A stretch of DNA of 64,000 bases from positions 186,001 to 250,000 of the forward strand of contig MSJH02000804.1 in NCBI GenBank assembly GCA_001931875.2, in the 5' to 3' direction. Source of the stretch: Byssochlamys sp. IMV 00236 (taxonomy: Eukaryota > Ascomycota > Eurotiomycetes > Eurotiales > Thermoascaceae). The stretch's first letter is position 1; the number at the start of each line of letters is the position of its first letter. The notes under the pieces were generated by a model that was not told the origin of the DNA, searched no databases, and saw only the letters and a list, made by a program, of their open reading frames with translations. Shown one piece after another: positions 33,430 through 45,363 of this stretch. Position numbers and translations under genes: made by a program.

Positions 33430-35381
33430 CTAGCACACGGCGTGCGTCTTGCCGGTCTTACCCTGCAAGGAGTGCTTCTCGTTCTTGTAGTGCGGGTGAG
33501 TCTGGGTAACTTTACGGGAGCGCTTCACGAAGTGGCTCATGTGCCTGCATTAGTGAGAAAATCGATGCGTTAGCTTGGTCTATTCCATCTGAACAAACGA
33601 TGAGGGGTCTTGTCGTGGCAGAATTTTGGCAAAGGGACGTGGCCACCGCAAATTCTGCAGGATTGAAGCAGGGAAGTTGCAAATGAAAATTCATGGACTT
33701 ACTGCTTGTAGCGTTCGAGGTTGGCCTTGTCCATGGCCTCGAGGACCTGGAGGGCCAATTTGATGTCCTGAACCAGGCTGTCACAGCGGGCCTTGGTGAA
33801 ATCTTCACGCACGACGACACGCATCAGCTTGAGCGCTTCGCTGTGCGGAGCCATGGTGTAGGCGGGAACAACCCAGCCGCGCTCACGGAGCTGGTGGGCA
33901 ATAGCGAACTCATCGAAAACATGGTCCTTGGTCGGGTCGAGGCGGAAAGCCACCAGGGGCAGACCCTGTCCACGGCCTTCGCTCATGATGATGAAGCCGA
34001 GTTCCTTCAGCTGGGCAGCCAGGTAATCAGCAGTGCGGGTCAGGTTGACCATGATGGAGCGGTAGCCATGCTTGCCCAGGCGGATCATCTGGTAGTACTG
34101 GCCGATGACCTGGGAAGCTCCCTTGGAGAAGTTGAGGGTGAAACTGGCCTGGTCGGCACCGAGGTAGTTGATGTTGAAGACAAGTTCCTTGGGCAGGTAT
34201 TCGGGGGATCGCCAAACAACCCAGCCAACACCGGGGTAGACCTGTTGACATGATCAGCACATTTTCGGGTATTGTTGCAAGCGGAGTAGCTCCTTACCAG
34301 ACCGTACTTGTGTCCGGAGACGTTGATCGAGACAACTTTGGGAAGTCTGAAGTCCCATTCCAAGCTGGGGTTGACAAAGGGAACAACGAAACCACCACTG
34401 GCAGCGTCGACGTGGATTGGGGTATCAAGTCCTCTCTCGATCAAGAGGTCGTTGATGGCCTTGACGTCCTCGTACTGTCCGGTATAAGTGGTACCGATGA
34501 TAGCACAGATACCGATAGTGTTCTCGTCGACGAGGTCGACAGCGGCCTTAGGGTCGATGACGTAGCGGTCTTCCGTGCAGTAAACGTACTTCTCTTCGAT
34601 ATCGAAGTAGCGCGCGGCCTTCTCCCAGCAAACCTGAACTGCACTGTTCATGACGATGTTGGGTCTCGAGGTGTCCTTGCCCTCGGCCTTGCGCTTGTTC
34701 TGCCAGCGTCTCTTCATGGCGAGGGTTGCCAGCATGATGGCCTCTGAGGAACCAACGGTGGAAGTGCCCATGGCGTGATCATCCTTGTCGTCCGTAGGGG
34801 CGTTGAACAGTCTGGCGATCATGTTGACACAGCGGTTCTGGATCTCTGCGGTCTGCGGGTACTCCTCATAGTCGATGAAGTTCTTGCTGAACGACTCGCA
34901 CATGAGCTTCTCGACCTCCTCTTCCTGTATAATTGGTGAGCATAGTCGCATTTCGAGGAAGCGTCACGCCGTGTTTAGCGCAACAATTGAACAACGTACC
35001 ATGTATGTGGTGACGAAACTCGCCAGGCTATAGTCAGGAAACCAGTCAGCATTTCGGATCTTACTTAGAGCATGTAAAAAACCACCACGCTGTGGCCCTA
35101 GAAAATCAAGATATCATGACAGGGAAATATTCTTACTTGAGCATTGGGTTACCATCCAAACTCAATTCATCCTTGATCATCCGGTAGGCGACATCACGAG
35201 GCATCTCCCTCTCGGGCATCTCGGTCGACGGCAGCTGCTCGATAGCAAAGCGAGAACCGTAGACACTCGAGTAGAACGCATCTTCACCCTGCGGGGCATC
35301 CAGACTCAGAGTCTCGACACCTTCGCTGAGCGAGCGAGTCAAGGCTTCAGAGTCCTTCTTGACGGGGGCGAGGTGCACCAT
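33430..35381 (-). CDS. Glutamate decarboxylase
   Basis: A 517-residue pyridoxal-phosphate enzyme from five exons (35137-35381, 35000-35027, 34298-34924, 33703-34241, 33430-33544). It converts glutamate to GABA with use of a proton, the entry to the GABA shunt. Family blocks in order are [47 protein letters not shown] and [19 protein letters not shown]. The cofactor-binding lysine is Lys297 in SGHKYG. Exon 2 is only 28 nt and encodes the conserved LASFVTTYM segment. The C-terminus ([12 protein letters not shown] to KTHAVC) is basic and lies in its own exon. By analogy with other eukaryotic GADs this end may be regulatory, but calmodulin binding is not shown here. The start lies just before HLAPVKKD. 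Confidence 0.96.
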
Positions 35382-37457
35382 CTTGTCTCGTTTTCTTGAT
35401 CGGCAGCTACTTGATTGTGAGGGCGCGGTAAGCTTGGAGTGGGGAGAGAGAGTAATCAAGGAGGTTTAACAAAGAACGTGCTGAATTGAGTTCCAGCAAC
35501 GACAGACAGCAGAAACAAAAGAAGCAGAATTGAAAGAAGACTGCAGAGGACTCTTTATAAGCCTGGTCCGTTTCCAGCCACTCTACACCTGGAGGGGCAT
35601 CCTGTTGAGCTCGCGCAGACCGGTTCCGTTGCCTCGAGGGGCGCGCTGGAGGTGGGGAAAGTTAATCAAGTGGATGATCTCGACGTCGTCTACGAGTCGA
35701 TTCGCGTTGGACATGGTGGACAGTCGTCCCGATCACGATCCGCGGGCGAATATCAGAGCTGGACAGGCTGTCAGATATGCAGTAGTCTGCCGCGCGATGT
35801 TTCGCATCCAGTATGGCTGCGTGTCGGCCAGATCGATGATACGCGTTCTAGGCCAGTCACCACCTATCTACGAGCCTGTACGCAGGGCCATTACGGATAA
35901 ATGTCTCAGTGGTGATTGTTGACGCTGATGGCTGGAATACAAGCTCCTGCTTCCCGCCGCCCTAGCAGGGTAAGCACAAGGGTTTAGATGAGCTCTGTAT
36001 CATGTTTTGTTTCACGAGCTTGCTAGCCCAAGAAGCTGTCAACGCGGGGTGGGGAGAAAGAAGATGATGAGGGGTCATCTCGGGAGCTCAGGGACACCAA
36101 GCGCAGTGCCACAACAGAACCAGAAAGCTAGCCACGGTTGCAAAGAGACATCCAGTACGATTATGAAGGTCCCCATCCGAGTAGTCTGCTATCCAGCAAC
36201 CTGGGCCATGGGATGGAGCTGCAAAAGTTTGCTCTCAGCTTTCACCCGCTAAGCAGGTGCAAAAGCATTATTATAGACTTCAACATGGGAACTTGAAAGC
36301 ATCATCCGTCCCGGCACCCGGCTGCTAAGCCACTCTTTTCACGCCAACTCAATCAGATAACATCAAGCGTTGCAAGCGCCGTCTAGTCCTTTGGATACAT
36401 TGAATACGATCTCAACCCGTCCCATCCAGTGGCCCCGGGGCACCGGGTCCGCCACTCGAGTGGTTGATCACGATTCTCTGAAAAAGAAAAAAAGGCCCAG
36501 CTGGGTTTTAGCAGGAACTTCGGTGCGTTTGAGGCATATATCCCAGTTACCAATGCCAAACCTCCTTTTTCATCGCTCGGACCTATCACCTTCCTGCATA
36601 GACAGCTTTGATCTCCATGCTGGCTTCGCGCGGCATACCATAAGTACGACTCTACATCCCACCCAATTCGACGTCATCAATGGTCTCCTGGACGCTTAGC
36701 CCCGGCCCAGACATCGGCATCGGTTAATCTGCGACGAAGCCTCGAAAGCTTAGAGAAAGCTTGGCCCTCCCATCCAGCGGGTCTAGTCTATCTAGCGCCC
36801 AACACTGCGGGCCAGCTGCCAACCTGGAAGACGAACAACCGGGCTTCCTGCGGGGTTAATGACGGTATCTATCCAAGAGATCTCCCTGGCTGCAAGGACT
36901 AGTCGCTCAAGTCCAATGGATCGCTGCTCGTGGTCCTCGCCTGTGCTTTCCGGTCGATGCTGGTAGTGTGGCATGGAACGAGACGTGTCTTCCTGACAGC
37001 CTAGCAGATGGGCATAGCGGGTATACCATACTGCCGTGCTGTGGTTCTCATGGCCCTTGTGTTTCAGTAGATGGCGGCATATCGAAGGGTGAGTGTCGTA
37101 TGTGATGTTGGCTGGATAGTAGAACACCAGTGCTGGGATGGAGATATCAGTTCGTATGGTAGATATGTTGCAGTAGCACATCCACGGATTCCCGAAAATA
37201 TATATATCAGATCGCTATGAGAACCAAAAAAAAAAAAAGAACAAACAAAGCAGAAAAAGGACACAAGTAATCTGAAAGTCATATTCCCCATGAAGAAATA
37301 GACCAAAAAACTAATAACTAATAACTAATAACCAATAATCCTCAGCCTAACACTAAAACCATCTGATCCTAATCCTGACACTCTTCGAGAAAAAAACGCA
37401 TAAACAACCAGCCAATAGTTTGATAAATCCAAACTGAGACAAAACAATCACCAGAAA
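35382..37457. other. Intergenic, 2.1 kb
   Basis: Promoter of glutamate decarboxylase on the left. The rest shows only short frames without family features. A poly-A run lies near 37,228-37,241. Confidence 0.4.
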
Positions 37458-37530
37458 GGGCTTGTAGTGTAGGGGTTATCGCGCCCGTTTTGCATACGGG
37501 AGGTCCCGGGTTCAATTCCCGGCGAGTCCA
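37458..37530 (+). tRNA. tRNA-Ala(UGC)
   Basis: A 73-nt sequence that folds as a cloverleaf: 7-bp acceptor stem (GGGCTTG with CGAGTCC) and a 5-bp anticodon stem CCCGT/ACGGG around the loop TTTGCAT, giving anticodon TGC. The T arm is CCGGG TTCAATT CCCGG and the discriminator is A. The acceptor stem has the G3-U70 wobble pair, the main identity element of alanine tRNAs, which agrees with the anticodon. No intron. A T-run at 37,570-37,580 downstream could end RNA polymerase III transcription. Confidence 0.95.
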
Positions 37531-38616
37531 TTTCTAAAAATTCAAGAAATAATTCGAATACGAATTATTCTTTTTTTTTTCCCTCTCCCTTCGCCCTTCG
37601 TAACTCACCTCATCTTTTAATCAACTTTGTCAATATCCTCTTCCCCCCCTTTTTTTTTTCTCATTGTCTCTACTCGTCAGAATCAGATTGTCGATTTTTC
37701 ATGCATGGACTCTTACGCTGGCGAAGTCTAAAGTGCGACCGAGGGGATTGGATTCTCTACTTATTCAGGTGCCGAACAACTGTTTCAAATGTCCCCCATC
37801 TACTCGAATTACTCCGCAAATGACAGGAGAGAAAGCTATCTGGTGTGCTGTGAAATTCAGGCTTTATCGCTAGAGCATAAGAGTAGCTATCTATAGACAT
37901 GTGCACGGAGGAAAGACTACGAGTGGCGGTGTGAAGTGGAGGTTAATCTAGCTAGTAGTGATAAGCCATGCCTGTTAATCGATGGAGCAACTGCTCGATC
38001 GATGCTCGAATTTATTTATTATCCCTTCCAAAAGCGAACATCTTGCATTTGATAATAATCCTAGTTTCTCCAGTCACGGCCTCTCATCCATCATTAACAT
38101 TACTACTATATCTTTGAGCGTTATTGTACACTTCCCTTGCCTGCCATGAAAAGCGCAGCGCCCTTATACCCGAGAGATCGCGCAATGGCCATCATCACTG
38201 CAGGTCCCGCGATCAACGAGTATGACAGATGATCCGTCGCATGAGGATATCCACCGCAACCCATATCCAAGCCCAACAAATACAGAACAAGATAATACAT
38301 GTCGTTCAACAAGCAGAGAAATTCCATAATCGTGACCCATGGCCATCACTGACATGACGCTTCGCCTTGACTGGCAGTCGTCGTTTGGATGCCACGCTAT
38401 CCGACAACTCCGCACATTGATACCAGTCAAGAGTCTCTATCGACCACCCTAGTCTCGTGGACCCAACACTAGGATTCGAAGCTCGAACCAATTCGACACC
38501 AAGAGAGGAAGAACTTAGAAGTGTTAACATCAACACTGCAGGGCATGAGCCGGCTGCTGCTCTGCAGCCCTATCACTCCGGTGATCAGTGACTTGGCTGC
38601 CGTTACCAGGCTGTAT
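37531..38616. other. Intergenic, 1.1 kb
   Basis: Contains a T/C-rich stretch (37,569-37,660) after the tRNA. Short frames at 38,121-38,536 are unremarkable. Confidence 0.4.
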
Positions 38617-40608
38617 CTAGGCCTTGTCGCCCTTGATCTTGCGCTTTAGCCAGCCGAACAGGCCGCCTTTCTTGCGCTTCTCGAGCTCCGCCGTCTTGTT
38701 CTCCAACTCGGCCGCCTTCTCCTGAGCCTGAGCAATAGTCGACTGCAGCTGGCTAACGTCGGGAGCGTTGCCACCTGCCTTCTTTCCCTCAAGGGACGCG
38801 TCCCGAGCGGCTGCGTCCTCAGTAGGCTTGGTTTCTCCAGAGACTGTGCCAGTTGTGGTCGCCTGGCCTGGTGCTTCCTGGGACTGCAGTCCAGCAGCCA
38901 CGGCACCGGGGCCAGCCGGACCAGCAGGAGCAGCGGAGCTAGGAGCCAGTGTGGCACTCTTATCTTCAGATGCAAGGAGCGCCGGGATCGGAGTCGAAGG
39001 CGTGCCGTTAGCTACAGAGCCTGGCGCCTGTTCCTTTGTCACCGCAGCAGCGGGCTCAGTGATCGGTTGCCGTTCAGCCTCAGCACCGTTGGTCTCGACA
39101 GGGACGGTGGCAGTCGCAGTAGAGAAGTCAGGAACCTCGTCCTTCGTGACAGCAACGGCGGGGGATACAGCCGGCTCAGTAACCTTTTGCGCTTCAAGTT
39201 CAGACTCCTTGTTACCTTCAGGGACTGTAGCCGCCGCCGCCGCCGCAGCGACCGCCGGGGCAGTTCCCCCGGTTGCTGCCGCAGCAATCGGCAAGCCGTT
39301 CGTGGAAGTGTCCCGAGATTCAGTGGCACTGATGGCAGAGGTCTGAGTCGTTGGCTGCGTCTCGAGGTCCTTCGAGGTTTCTCCGGATTCTAGCCCAGGC
39401 ACCTCTAGCGGCGCTCCAGCTGCAGCAACACCGGCTGTTGAAAGCTCTGTGCCAGCGGCTGTATGCTTCTGATAGTCTTCTTGAATGTCAGAGACATTGG
39501 CAGTCTTGGAGGAGTCTGGGATAGACTGGACAGCATTACCGCCGGGAAGAGCCGACACTGCAGCGGCGCTCGAGTCCTGCCCCGAGGGTGTTCCTGGGTA
39601 GGTCCCCGGCATGCCATCCTGTGGTACACCGTTAGCCTTGGCTGGGGCTGCGACATCAGCAGAGTCATCGACCTTTGGCATCTTGTATGGTTTGGTCTCG
39701 TCCTGGATGAGCGGGGAGGTCTCATATGGACGCTTCGCATGCGGTTCTACAGCCGATAACTCAACCGCAGCAGTGCTGCCCGCTGTCTCTTCGCTGCCCT
39801 GGGCCTCCTTCGACTTTGGTCTCTCGGCCAACGTGGTGCCTGCAACTGCTGTAACTGCGCCACCCGCAACTGCGGATCCCACCAGAGGTGCTTCTGTCGA
39901 ACGCGAGGACTCGAGCTTCTCTGTTGGCACCTGTCTCGACAGATCCTCCGTGGCTGGAGCGGCGAGCGACTCATTGGCAGCTGTAGTCTCAGCAGGAGCA
40001 ACCTCCTTCGTCTCTGCGGGCACAACCTCTTCAGTCACCGGGGCAGCTGCCTCTGTGTCCTTAACGGATTCGCCAGCAACAGCAGCGCCCGCAACGCCCG
40101 CAACTCCTGCACCTCCAGCGGCTAGGAACAGGTTAGTATCTGGCTGGAAAATCGGTTGTGTATGCCTAGAAGGCTCTCCTCACCTGTCTTCTCGGCCGTA
40201 GTAGGCTCTTCTTCAGATTCTGCTTGGCTAGTCTCGGACTCTTGCGTCTTGCTCACGGCTTCCTGTTGTTCCGACGTCGCCGCAGCTGTTTCAGGCGCTG
40301 CAGATGGAACCTTGGTCGAGGTCGTACCAGCAGCAGCAACAGCTTCGGGGGCATCCTGAGTCGCAGCGGCACTGGCTTCACCGTCACCGTACAGGACGCG
40401 ATCTTCCACGGCGTGTCCTGGGCTTCTGCAGAGATCATCAGCATTCAGTTCCATCCCGCCGCGGAGTTTTTCATGCAGCGTGAAGGCACGATTGCCAGGG
40501 AGCAACTAACACGATGTTCTTCACGTCAACGCCTTTCTTCGCGGCTCCTCCACCACCACCGCTCTTGCCCTTGTTGCCCTTTCCCTTCTTTCCTCCTTTC
40601 TTCGCCAT
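38617..40608 (-). CDS. Ala/Glu/Thr-rich low-complexity protein with basic coiled-coil end
   Basis: A 614-residue protein from three exons (40511-40608, 40184-40425, 38617-40121). The N-terminus is a Gly/Lys-rich tract (MAKKGGKKGKGNKGKSGGGG). Most of the protein is built of Ala, Glu, Thr, Ser and Pro with no globular domain visible. The C-terminus is a short coiled coil (IAQAQEKAAELENKTAELEKR) followed by the basic amphipathic end KKGGLFGWLKRKIKGDKA, which could bind membrane. The first intron donor is not the GTG directly after AACATC but the GTTAGT two bases later; only that choice keeps exon 2 in frame. I do not recognise the family. Intrinsic disorder is seen; a membrane or scaffold role is inference. 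Confidence 0.8.
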
Positions 40609-43600
40609 TGCGCTTGGGGTATGTTGTGTTGGCGCTGGGAGGTCGAATTCAAGGTTGCCTTCTCGAGTGAGAACAGCGGTAATTACTCAACAGATGTGAC
40701 CTTTGAAGTTGTCGCGTGTCCGAACGTTGCGGAGGGTTGAGGGTACTAGTAACCGTTCGGGTGAAATGCGGTAGGGGATCGACAAAAAACGGTCGAAGTC
40801 AACGGCGCTGGTTGAGTCCCAATTTGCGCGCCGATCCGAGAAAGATTGCGAAGCTGGGAATGAGATGGTTCGAACAGACAGAACAGAACAGAACAGAAAG
40901 AGTTGAGTGAGTGAGTTGAAGGCGAAAGGGAACAACCGAAAGCTTCGCGACAGATCACATGAGCAGAGAGAGTCTCTCTTTGCGGATCGCAATTACGCTT
41001 TTCCAAGGGCGACTTTTTTTTTGGCCTTTTTGGTTTTTGCCAGATCGCATCGCATCGGAAACGGGCGCATCCCTCGATTGAAAACAGTTTAGTGAACGAC
41101 GCCATTCTGTGTCTTCTACGAGTCAGAATCAAATCCCTCTCGGGCAGTGGATTGTTCTCCGGATTCCGGCCGCACGCGTCAGTTCTTCTTACTTCTTTAT
41201 TGGGAGAGTTGAACTTCTTGATTGTGCGATTCTAAATTTATCACTTGATCCATTAATCAATCAATCAAGTAGTTAATAATAATGACTGGATTTAATAATG
41301 ATATTATTTCTATTATTCATATTGAACCAAATGAAAGTCCAGACTTTCTAGCATCACGTAAGTAATATTACAGTAATTACAGTAATTAATAACGGAACAC
41401 GGTGGCCTTTGCCGCTTCTGCAAGGGCCGTGATATCTCTTATTGGTTGATCCTGACAGAATAACTGCCCCACTTTGTCTAGTCATGTGTAGAAGTTAGGG
41501 AAGAAGCCCTAGAATACTACTACTTAACTAGGTATGTTACAGATGTTATGCCTAAGTGCTATTTATTATTATATGGTACAATGGTATATATATATATATA
41601 TAGAATCCAGAGAGAGTACTTTCTAAAAATATATAATTTATGCAAGACAAATTAAAGTAAAGTAGGTATCATGCGAGTTCCCGGCCACGATATATCATCA
41701 TCAATGTCAGATCGAGATTATCTCTCTCTCTTTCTAAAGATAAGCAGTAGACTAGTTATTTATTCCACGCGCGATAGACATTGTCCTGATAAGCTAGACC
41801 AGACCAGATCAGTTCAAAGGATGCCTCTCGGTCTGTTTTACCGACGGAAGGTCCTGACCTATTATCACAGACTACAGACCAAGCGATGGGAGGGGGATGG
41901 GGTCAAGTCAGATGTATCATGCAGGGCGTCGCTGGTCCTGGTCCGATCGATTCTGGCAACTAGCTAGACAAGGGCAGGATCGGAAGCCGGCCTTTCTTGC
42001 TCAGAGCATGACAAGCATGTGCTTGCGCTATCAGATAGTACCACATAACTACTAATGCTCAACGTATTCGGGGAATTATGATCATACGGATAGGTAGTTT
42101 CTACTAGTTACCATATTGGGACATGTGCAGTTAGTAGTCATAAAGTGATATCTCCTGCCTGATAGTACCCAGTACGCTGTGGGAGAATGATAGTTGCCTA
42201 ATAATATCGGGCACTAAAATCACTTCTCTCCTCTGCAGGTTCCAAGGTTGCAGTACATCTGGAGTGGCAGCATCCATTGGTCTTTAGCCATGTCGAAGCC
42301 AAGGGTGTTACTGGAGGCTTGGAAGTGGACTACACACAATGACGAGAGGACAAAATGTAAACACTCTGTAGATAACTAACTCACTTAAAGCGTTCGTCTT
42401 GCTGATCAACAGCATTCCTCTCTTGATCTGGCGGGCGTGACCGCCGTAATTGATACTGGCGGTATTCTACTCCAAAGAGTATTTTGGGCTGCCGCCAGCC
42501 TCAAGTGCAAGAAATAGACCCTGTCATGGAAGCCGACATCTAGCCTGCCTATCTAGTGCCCGTTCTGACAGATAGACGTTGTCGATTTACACAAACCCCC
42601 GCTTATAGGCGCCTTGGTATAACAAGCCTGCTGCAACTTACACCGATTTGATCAGCTCTCCACGGCATGAGAAGAAGATGGAAGAACCTCACATAGAGCT
42701 CTTCACCGAGAATCAATGAATATCGATTCCACCTTCCTTTTCCGAGGAGCTACATGCCATCCTGCATGTAAGACAGGTTGAGGGCAGTAACTGAAACGCC
42801 GATCTTTTCTTTCGCACGGGGGAAGAGTCGGCGACAGGGTAATTAACTAGCACTAGTCTGCTAGTGACATCTCTATCAGGAGAAGTTGAAGGCACGGACC
42901 GAAGCGAAGTTCTTTGCGTTACGTCCCTTCCGGGGTCTCCACAGGTTTGCACTCCGCGGGTTTATTATTATTTGCGGATGACGTTAGAATCGATAGCAAG
43001 CCGTATGCTTCGCTTGCTACTCCGTAGAAAGAGGTCCAGAACGTGGTCGGGCTGGGGGGACCCTCGGGTGCTCAGTATCCGAGACTTGAGCTCCAAATGG
43101 TTGCAAAGAGGAAAGTCGATCCCTCGTTTCGAGATGATTAGAGTATAGGAAGTAGTAAGTAATTGTGTTTGGCACCGAAAGCCAAGGTCCTCATTGCGTC
43201 TCGTAGAGTAGTAGCTGTCTGTCAGGCCTGTCAGCGGCATATGATCCACGACTATCATTAGGGCGCCGTTAGACTTGCATCCGGGGAAGCAAGTAGATAC
43301 AGAGAGCCGTCTCCGTCTGAGCAACATTTGTAGTACGCAATTGCATGGGCCGCTCTGTACCCCGTATTCACCAAGATGGCCCCCGTAGCGACTAGCAATC
43401 ACTATTCCCGCAATCTCGTGGATCTCGGATAAATAGATCCATGACCAACGCATGTAGCCAAATCAATCGATTCCAGTCGGTTGGAAAAAAGGCATGATAT
43501 CAGCTGAGCAGAGAACGGGTAATTTATTACCCAACGGGAATCACAACCTCATCGAGGTCGTTGATCATGATGTAGGATTGACTGGAATCTTTCACATAGG

Positions 43601-44673
43601 CCCATTCCCCCAGAAGCTAAGACAGACCATCGGCTTCTGTCTGTTCTCTTGTACCGGAATTTGGCGGAACACGCGCTCAGAAGAACGATGCTCCTTAGTT
43701 AGTCCTCGCTATCGCGGAGACGCAAATCAGAATATGATGCAGGACTGTTGGGTCGGAAGTTACTACCGAGTCTACAGGCTGCTCCTGCTTATAAACACCA
43801 TAGATTTGCCCCTCCCCTAGCCTTACCCGGCGGAGACGCAGGAGAGACTGAAAGGAAAAAGATCAAAAGTCAGGCATAAGGGTTGGTTAGCGATGTATCT
43901 AGTGGAACCCAGCCTCAGCTGCATGTTTGGCCAGGGATGTCTCTTGCCATCTGCCTCACTACGTCTTTCCGCCAGACTTCAATCTTTAGCACCGGCCATC
44001 GTCCTGCGGAGGCCCACGGCGGGTCAGGTCGCGATCACGATTGCGTGGGATAAAGAATCCGCTGTAGGCCGTTAGGGGGGCATACCCTGCTAAGGAACCG
44101 GTCGAGTGAAAATAGGTTAAGCCAGCGCCGCTAAGTTAGTTAAAGCAATTAAAGCCTTAAAGCAGGGTTACGGGAGCGGAATGTGCGCGGTGGGAAAGGA
44201 TGTAACTAACTATCGCTCGATTTCTTTGTCAGTCGCAAGCAGCAAAGAAGAAAGAAAAAAAGAGAAAAGACAAAAAAAAAGAGCAGTTAGGTCCACACCG
44301 GTGATTACAGTGTCGAATCCAGATGTGACTCTTCTATTGGGTCTCCGAAGTTGCTAGTTATTTTTGTCTATGGCTGGCTGGTGTTCCCCCTTTCTCTCTC
44401 GCTGTTCAGGTCTTGCCTGCGTGATTATCAAATGATTGATTGCCCCTCGGAATTCTGCCAATAAAGCTACCATTTCTTTGCTGTCACTAAATCCATAGTA
44501 AATACATTATTGGCACTTCCAGGTCGCGCTTCCTCCTTAGCCACCATCCTTCTTCCTGCTTGTCGCATCAACCTTAAAACAACGTCAACGCAAAAGCCAA
44601 AGATCATATGCAAAGACAGCAAGATATATCAAACACGAGTGAGAGACAACCCTCGTCGAAACCGCCTGTCGCG
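40609..44673. other. 4-kb gene-poor region
   Basis: The left end is the promoter of the low-complexity protein and contains an ACAGA pentanucleotide run (40,877-40,898). AT-rich DNA with a TA run lies at 41,588-41,605. One TACTCCGTA half-site is at 43,018-43,026. A 161-residue minus-strand frame at 42,968-43,453 has no family features. A/G-rich tract at 44,240-44,285. No gene is supported until the small gene at 44,674. Confidence 0.45.
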
Positions 44674-44965
44674 ATGTCGGACACTTCGTCTCCCAGAGAG
44701 CGAAAACTCTCCGATGAAAGCGAGGCAAGTGCCTACGGAGATGAGGATCTTAACCTCGCCAATTATCAACACTGCTGGGACAAAATCTATCGACATACCA
44801 TCCGCCAAATAGAACAAATCAAAGGTCTGATGAGCTTGCATTTCGTTCCCCAGCCACGTAAATCTCGATAGAGATGAAGGGATCACGTTACTAACTCTTG
44901 TGACCACAGAGATCGAAAGAATTGCTTTCTTTGGAATTCCATCCCAAGAGGATCAGAAGGACTGA
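44674..44965 (+). CDS. Small two-exon hypothetical protein (68 aa)
   Basis: Exons 44674-44824 and 44910-44965, with an 85-bp intron that has a clear branch site (TTACTAACTC) and CAG acceptor. The product begins MSDTSSPRERKLSDESEAS and continues with a helical, charged segment (HCWDKIYRHTIRQIEQIK joined to EIERIAFFGIPSQ), ending EDQKD. The splice joins two helix-like halves smoothly, which argues for a real gene. An upstream in-frame ATG at 44,608 would add 22 residues. No family is recognised. Small size, acidic N-terminus and amphipathic helix suggest a binding-partner subunit, but this is inference. Confidence 0.6.
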
Positions 44966-45363
44966 TGTCTCTTGTCTTGCCTGAACTTCCTTAATCTTTA
45001 TGCTCTTTTGTTTTCTCGTCGATCTCAATATTCCCACGACTCACATGCTTCTATTGGAGCACAGCATAATCCTGACTGGCGGGTTATTCCCTTCGCCACG
45101 TTCTTCTTTTCTTGGTGTTATTGGTCGGCTTTTCTTCAGGATGGAGTACTTTCGGGGATTTCATGATTCTGCATCTCGTCGTGGCGCAAAACTTGTTTTT
45201 GAGATAGAAACGGGGACGAACGACAGGCAACGAGAGACTCTTGAAACGGACAACGGAGTTGAGGCGCTGAGCGGGTATATAGGCGCCAGGATTGTGGTGT
45301 ATCTTCTTGAACATTATCTGTTACACTCTTCATATCATTCGAGATTCGAATCAAGGTCTGCTT
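44966..45363. other. Convergent 3' region
   Basis: 3' flanks of the small gene (plus) and the F-box-like gene (minus). Nothing coding is supported. Confidence 0.4.

Noticed and set aside
33693..34747. Plus-strand frames of 165-186 residues
   Set aside because: They are antisense to glutamate decarboxylase.
41671..41967. Plus-strand 98-residue frame
   Set aside because: No family, no intron, and flanked by AT-rich repeats; probably chance.
42968..43453. Minus-strand 161-residue frame
   Set aside because: The composition is random-like, with no motif, leader or intron support.
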